Origin: Syntrophaceae bacterium UBA2188
GTDB taxonomy: Bacteria; Desulfobacterota; BSN033; UBA1163
DNA length: 7,848 nt
Reading direction: 5' to 3'
NCBI GenBank assembly: GCA_002327985.1
Contig: DCVM01000091.1
Span: 1,070 to 8,917 of the forward strand
Positions 5,677 through 7,848 of this stretch are shown here, piece by piece (position 1 is the first letter of the stretch; every line of letters starts with the position of its first letter). The position numbers and the translations under genes were made by a program. Below the pieces are notes generated by a model that was not told the DNA's origin, made no database searches, and saw only the letters and a program-made list of their open reading frames with translations.

Positions 5677-6512
5677 TGTCAGAGGTGACTAAGCTCATTC
5701 ACAAATATCTTCGGCACGACAAGAAGTTTCCCCATGTCTGGTGTCCGGGCTGTGGCATCGGGATCATGTTGGGTGCCCTTATTCGGGCTATTGATCGAAT
5801 TGGTTTTGAGAAGGATGAAGTCGTGTTGGTTTCGGGGATTGGATGCTCAGGGAGGCTTCCTGTTTATGTGGACTTTAACACGTTGCATACCACTCATGGC
5901 CGTGCTCTCACCTTTGCGACAGGGGTGAAACTGGCCAACCCCAGACTCAAGGTGATCGTGATTATGGGAGACGGGGATGCCGTGGCGATCGGTGGAAATC
6001 ATTTTATTCATGCGGCCCGGAGAAATATTGATGTTACCTCCATCATTCTCAACAACAGTATCTACGGGATGACGGGTGGGCAATCCTCTCCCACCACTCC
6101 CTATGGAATGAAATCCTCAACCACGGTTTATTCCAACATTGAACAAGACTTCAAGATCTCGGAATTAGCGGTGACCGCAGGGGCGGTTTTTGTGGGAAGA
6201 GGCACGGTCTATCATGCCAGATTGCTGGATAGCTTGATTGAAAAGGCGATTTTGAAGCCGGGTTTTTCGATGGTGGAAGTGATCGCTCACTGTCACACCC
6301 AGTATGGAAAACAAAACCGTTTAGGATCAGCCGTGGAAATGATGGAATGGCAACGAGATCATTCAGTCATGGTAGAAAAGACAGACACCCTGAAGCCTGA
6401 GGAGTTGAAGGACAAGATCGTGATTGGGGTATTGGTGGACAAGCAGCTTCCCGTCTATCAGGATGAGTACAAAAAGATTCGGGAACGGGCGATGGGGATG
6501 GCGGGACGATAA
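5676..6512 (+). CDS. korB: 2-oxoglutarate:ferredoxin oxidoreductase, beta (TPP-binding) subunit
   Basis: This is the thiamine-diphosphate and [4Fe-4S] subunit of the Kor complex, where the 2-oxoacid is decarboxylated. It has 278 residues from the preferred ATG. The N-terminus has WCPGCGIG with Cys23 and Cys26, then GIGCSGR with Cys57, and later HCHTQYG with Cys206; these four match the cluster ligands of two-component 2-oxoacid oxidoreductases. The TPP and Mg site is GDGDAVAIGGNHFIHAARR (98-116), completed by NNSIYGMTGGQSSPTTP (126-142). The MTGGQxSPTTP stretch is typical of Kor-type beta subunits and argues against pyruvate oxidoreductase. The gene overlaps korA by one base and is two nt from korC. 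All expected catalytic residues are present, so the enzyme should be active. Exact substrate among 2-oxoglutarate and other 2-oxoacids is inferred from family resemblance and neighbourhood. Confidence 0.93.
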   Translation: MSEVTKLIHKYLRHDKKFPHVWCPGCGIGIMLGALIRAIDRIGFEKDEVVLVSGIGCSGRLPVYVDFNTLHTTHGRALTFATGVKLANPRLKVIVIMGDGDAVAIGGNHFIHAARRNIDVTSIILNNSIYGMTGGQSSPTTPYGMKSSTTVYSNIEQDFKISELAVTAGAVFVGRGTVYHARLLDSLIEKAILKPGFSMVEVIAHCHTQYGKQNRLGSAVEMMEWQRDHSVMVEKTDTLKPEELKDKIVIGVLVDKQLPVYQDEYKKIRERAMGMAGR

Positions 6513-6514
6513 CG

Positions 6515-7117
6515 ATGGGGAATCGGTATGAGATTCGTTTGAGTGGTTCCGGGGGGCAAGGTTTGATTCTGATGGGAATCATCCTGGCGGAAGCGGTTGG
6601 AATTTATGATGGGAAATATGTGGCACAGACTCAGAGTTATGGGCCAGAGGCGAGAGGAGGTTCCAGCAAATCAGAGGTGATTGTCAGCGGAGAGGAGATC
6701 GATTATCCCAAAGCGATCAAACTCGATCTTCTCTTGGCCATGAACCAGAAATCCTGCGACGAGTTTTACCCGGATCTGAAGACGGATGGTATGCTGATTG
6801 TGGATTCCACCTTTGTTACCCAACTCCCCACTCCGAGGGCCTTCCAGATCCCCTTTACACGTCTGGCCCGAGAGAAATTCAACAGGGAGGTGGTCGCCAA
6901 CATTATTGCCCTGGGAGCCCTCTCTCAACTCACTCCCATCGTCTCTGCCAAGGCCATTGAATCTGCTGTGTTGGCAAGGGTGCCCCAAGGCACAGAGAAG
7001 TTGAATCGAGATGCCTTAAAGGTTGGGATGAATGCAGCCAAACAAGCCAAGAAGGCGTGGAAGAAATCAGAAATGCCTCGAGAGGTTCCCGAGGAAGACC
7101 TTTTAGATTCCTACTAA
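6515..7117 (+). CDS. korC: 2-oxoglutarate:ferredoxin oxidoreductase, gamma subunit
   Basis: This is the gamma-domain subunit (POR/KOR gamma family) that completes the CoA-binding and structural part of the oxidoreductase. The 200 residues open with the hallmark GSGGQGLILMG (11-21), followed by QTQSYGPEARGGSSKSEV (38-55) and DLLLAMNQ (71-78), in the usual order. The C-terminal region (about 125-180) contains the helical NIIALGALSQLTP segment, and a Lys- and Glu-rich tail follows. It starts two nt after korB with only a poor ribosome binding site (G-rich GGCGGGAC upstream), so translation is probably coupled to korB. Length is slightly above the common 180-190 because of the charged tail. With korD, korA and korB it forms a complete four-subunit enzyme. 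Confidence 0.92.
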   Translation: MGNRYEIRLSGSGGQGLILMGIILAEAVGIYDGKYVAQTQSYGPEARGGSSKSEVIVSGEEIDYPKAIKLDLLLAMNQKSCDEFYPDLKTDGMLIVDSTFVTQLPTPRAFQIPFTRLAREKFNREVVANIIALGALSQLTPIVSAKAIESAVLARVPQGTEKLNRDALKVGMNAAKQAKKAWKKSEMPREVPEEDLLDSY

Positions 7118-7120
7118 AGT

Positions 7121-7126
7121 GGAAAG
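7121..7126 (+). promoter_or_regulatory. Shine-Dalgarno that sets the acyltransferase start
   Basis: GGAAAG stands seven nt before the ATG at 7134. A GTG at 7119 would add five residues but has no purine-rich site at a proper distance, so the ATG is preferred. Confidence 0.5.
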
Positions 7127-7133
7127 AAATTTC

Positions 7134-7736
7134 ATGATCTATGCTATGACCAAAAAAGTGGCCCAGGGGGTCTTTTCTCTCTTTTATCGGATTGAGACTG
7201 AAATCAAAACAACGCTTCCTGATCAAGGGCCAATGATTATACTCCCTAAACATCAATATTGGACCGATATCCCGATCATCAGCCTTGCCTTCAAGCCACT
7301 GCTTTACTTTGTGGCCAAAAAGGAACTCTTCAGATATCCGTTGATCCGAAGTTACCTCTCCCTTTTGGGTGGCCTCCCTGTGGATCGTAAGCAGTCCATC
7401 CGAACCTTAGATTCTTTTAAAACCCTGATCTCTTTATTAAGGGCCGGCCAAAAGATCGTCATCTTCCCGGAGGGAACCTATTTTCGAAATGGGGTGGGTA
7501 TTGGGAAGAGTCGGCTCCTGCAGATGATTTTAAGGTTTCAACCGGAGATTGGACGTCCCATTCCCTTTATTCCCGTAGGCATTCGATATGGAGAAAGGTC
7601 AGGGTGGAGAAGGCGAGTGGAGGTTTGCATCGGATCTCCTCTCTATGGGGAAAGGGAGTCCGATGCCGTTTCTCTGACTCGTCAAGCGATGAAAGAGATC
7701 AGTGGTTTATGTCGATTACCCCGGTGTACAGAGTAA
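7134..7736 (+). CDS. plsC: PlsC-like 1-acyl-glycerol-3-phosphate acyltransferase family protein
   Basis: This is an acyltransferase of the PlsC/LPLAT family, which moves an acyl group to lysophosphatidic acid or a related acceptor at the inner membrane face. It has 200 residues from the preferred ATG. The catalytic HX4D motif is HQYWTD (His40, Asp45). Block II is GGLPVDR (79-85), block III is FPEGTYFRNG (111-120), and block IV is FIPVGIRYG (145-153). It is at the short end for the family. It has only a mildly hydrophobic N-terminus and no clear transmembrane helix, so attachment is probably peripheral. It follows korC by 16 nt on the same strand and is likely the last gene of the kor transcript. 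No functional link to 2-oxoacid metabolism is evident. Which acceptor it uses (glycerophospholipid, ornithine lipid or other) cannot be told from the sequence. Confidence 0.83.
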   Translation: MIYAMTKKVAQGVFSLFYRIETEIKTTLPDQGPMIILPKHQYWTDIPIISLAFKPLLYFVAKKELFRYPLIRSYLSLLGGLPVDRKQSIRTLDSFKTLISLLRAGQKIVIFPEGTYFRNGVGIGKSRLLQMILRFQPEIGRPIPFIPVGIRYGERSGWRRRVEVCIGSPLYGERESDAVSLTRQAMKEISGLCRLPRCTE

Positions 7737-7754
7737 ATTGTGGATTGCAGATTG

Positions 7755-7822
7755 CGGAATTCGGAATAAAAATTCAAAAATCATTCCCTTCATTAACGCT
7801 ACACTCCGCATTCCGAAATCCG
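7755..7822. repeat. Imperfect inverted repeat after the kor-plsC operon
   Basis: CGGAATTCGGAAT (7755-7767) and ATTCCGAAATCCG (7810-7822) are inverted copies with 12 of 13 bases pairing, separated by 42 nt of AT-rich sequence. The arms are themselves built of repeated CGGAAT/CGGATT words, with related ATTGCGGA and GGATTGC words beside them. The structure begins about 18 nt after the last stop codon. It may be a bidirectional or processing hairpin at the operon's 3' end, or one copy of a dispersed palindromic intergenic repeat. There is no classical T-tail. No gene is visible in 7737-7848. Confidence 0.5.
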
Positions 7823-7848
7823 AATTTGATATTGTCAAAAGTTTTATG

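Noticed and set aside
4513..7117. Kor genes read as pyruvate:ferredoxin oxidoreductase
   Set aside because: The beta subunit's MTGGQxSPTTP segment, the unfused alpha and gamma subunits and the D-A-B-C order fit Kor-type enzymes better, although substrate remains inferred.
6671..7256. Minus-strand open frames across korC and the acyltransferase start
   Set aside because: They oppose well-conserved gamma-subunit motifs and have no recognisable domains.
1..7848. CRISPR arrays, tRNA or rRNA genes, insertion sequences, attachment sites
   Set aside because: No regularly spaced repeats, cloverleaf-like stretches, transposase-like frames or terminal repeats around a mobile gene were seen; the only notable repeats are the short ones listed.

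Overview
The window looks like chromosomal sequence from a bacterium with anaerobic, ferredoxin-based central carbon metabolism. It carries a four-subunit 2-oxoacid:ferredoxin oxidoreductase of the 2-oxoglutarate (Kor) type next to a bacterial-type NADP isocitrate dehydrogenase. Base composition is near even, genes are tightly packed, and nothing mobile is visible. Gene content and style fit an uncultured Desulfobacterota- or Nitrospirota-like lineage. That placement is a weak inference and no marker in the window proves it.

Layout from left to right. (1) The C-terminal part of a beta-ketoacyl-ACP synthase, cut by the window edge, is followed on the same strand after about 50 nt by a complete icd (564-1781). 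(2) Convergent to icd, with only a 16-nt gap, lies a GlcD-like FAD-dependent 2-hydroxyacid dehydrogenase on the minus strand (1798-3177). (3) Divergent from it is a FadR-type GntR regulator with an FCD ligand domain (3344-4072). The 166-nt space between these two contains a 15-nt palindrome (3282-3296) that matches the FadR-subfamily operator consensus exactly. (4) A 196-nt gap holds two inverted repeats and a good sigma70-like promoter, which leads into the operon korD-korA-korB-korC. A small PlsC-like acyltransferase is the fifth gene of this operon. (5) The final 112 nt carry an imperfect inverted repeat and no gene.

How the genes may work together: isocitrate dehydrogenase makes 2-oxoglutarate, and KorDABC interconverts 2-oxoglutarate and succinyl-CoA using ferredoxin. 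The GlcD-like enzyme oxidises a 2-hydroxyacid, probably D-lactate or glycolate and less likely D-2-hydroxyglutarate, to the 2-oxoacid. The divergent FCD regulator most likely controls the dehydrogenase gene. No new system is evident. The interest lies in the clustering around 2-oxoacids, the clear operator, the GlcD homologue without obvious partner subunits, and several unusual gene junctions.
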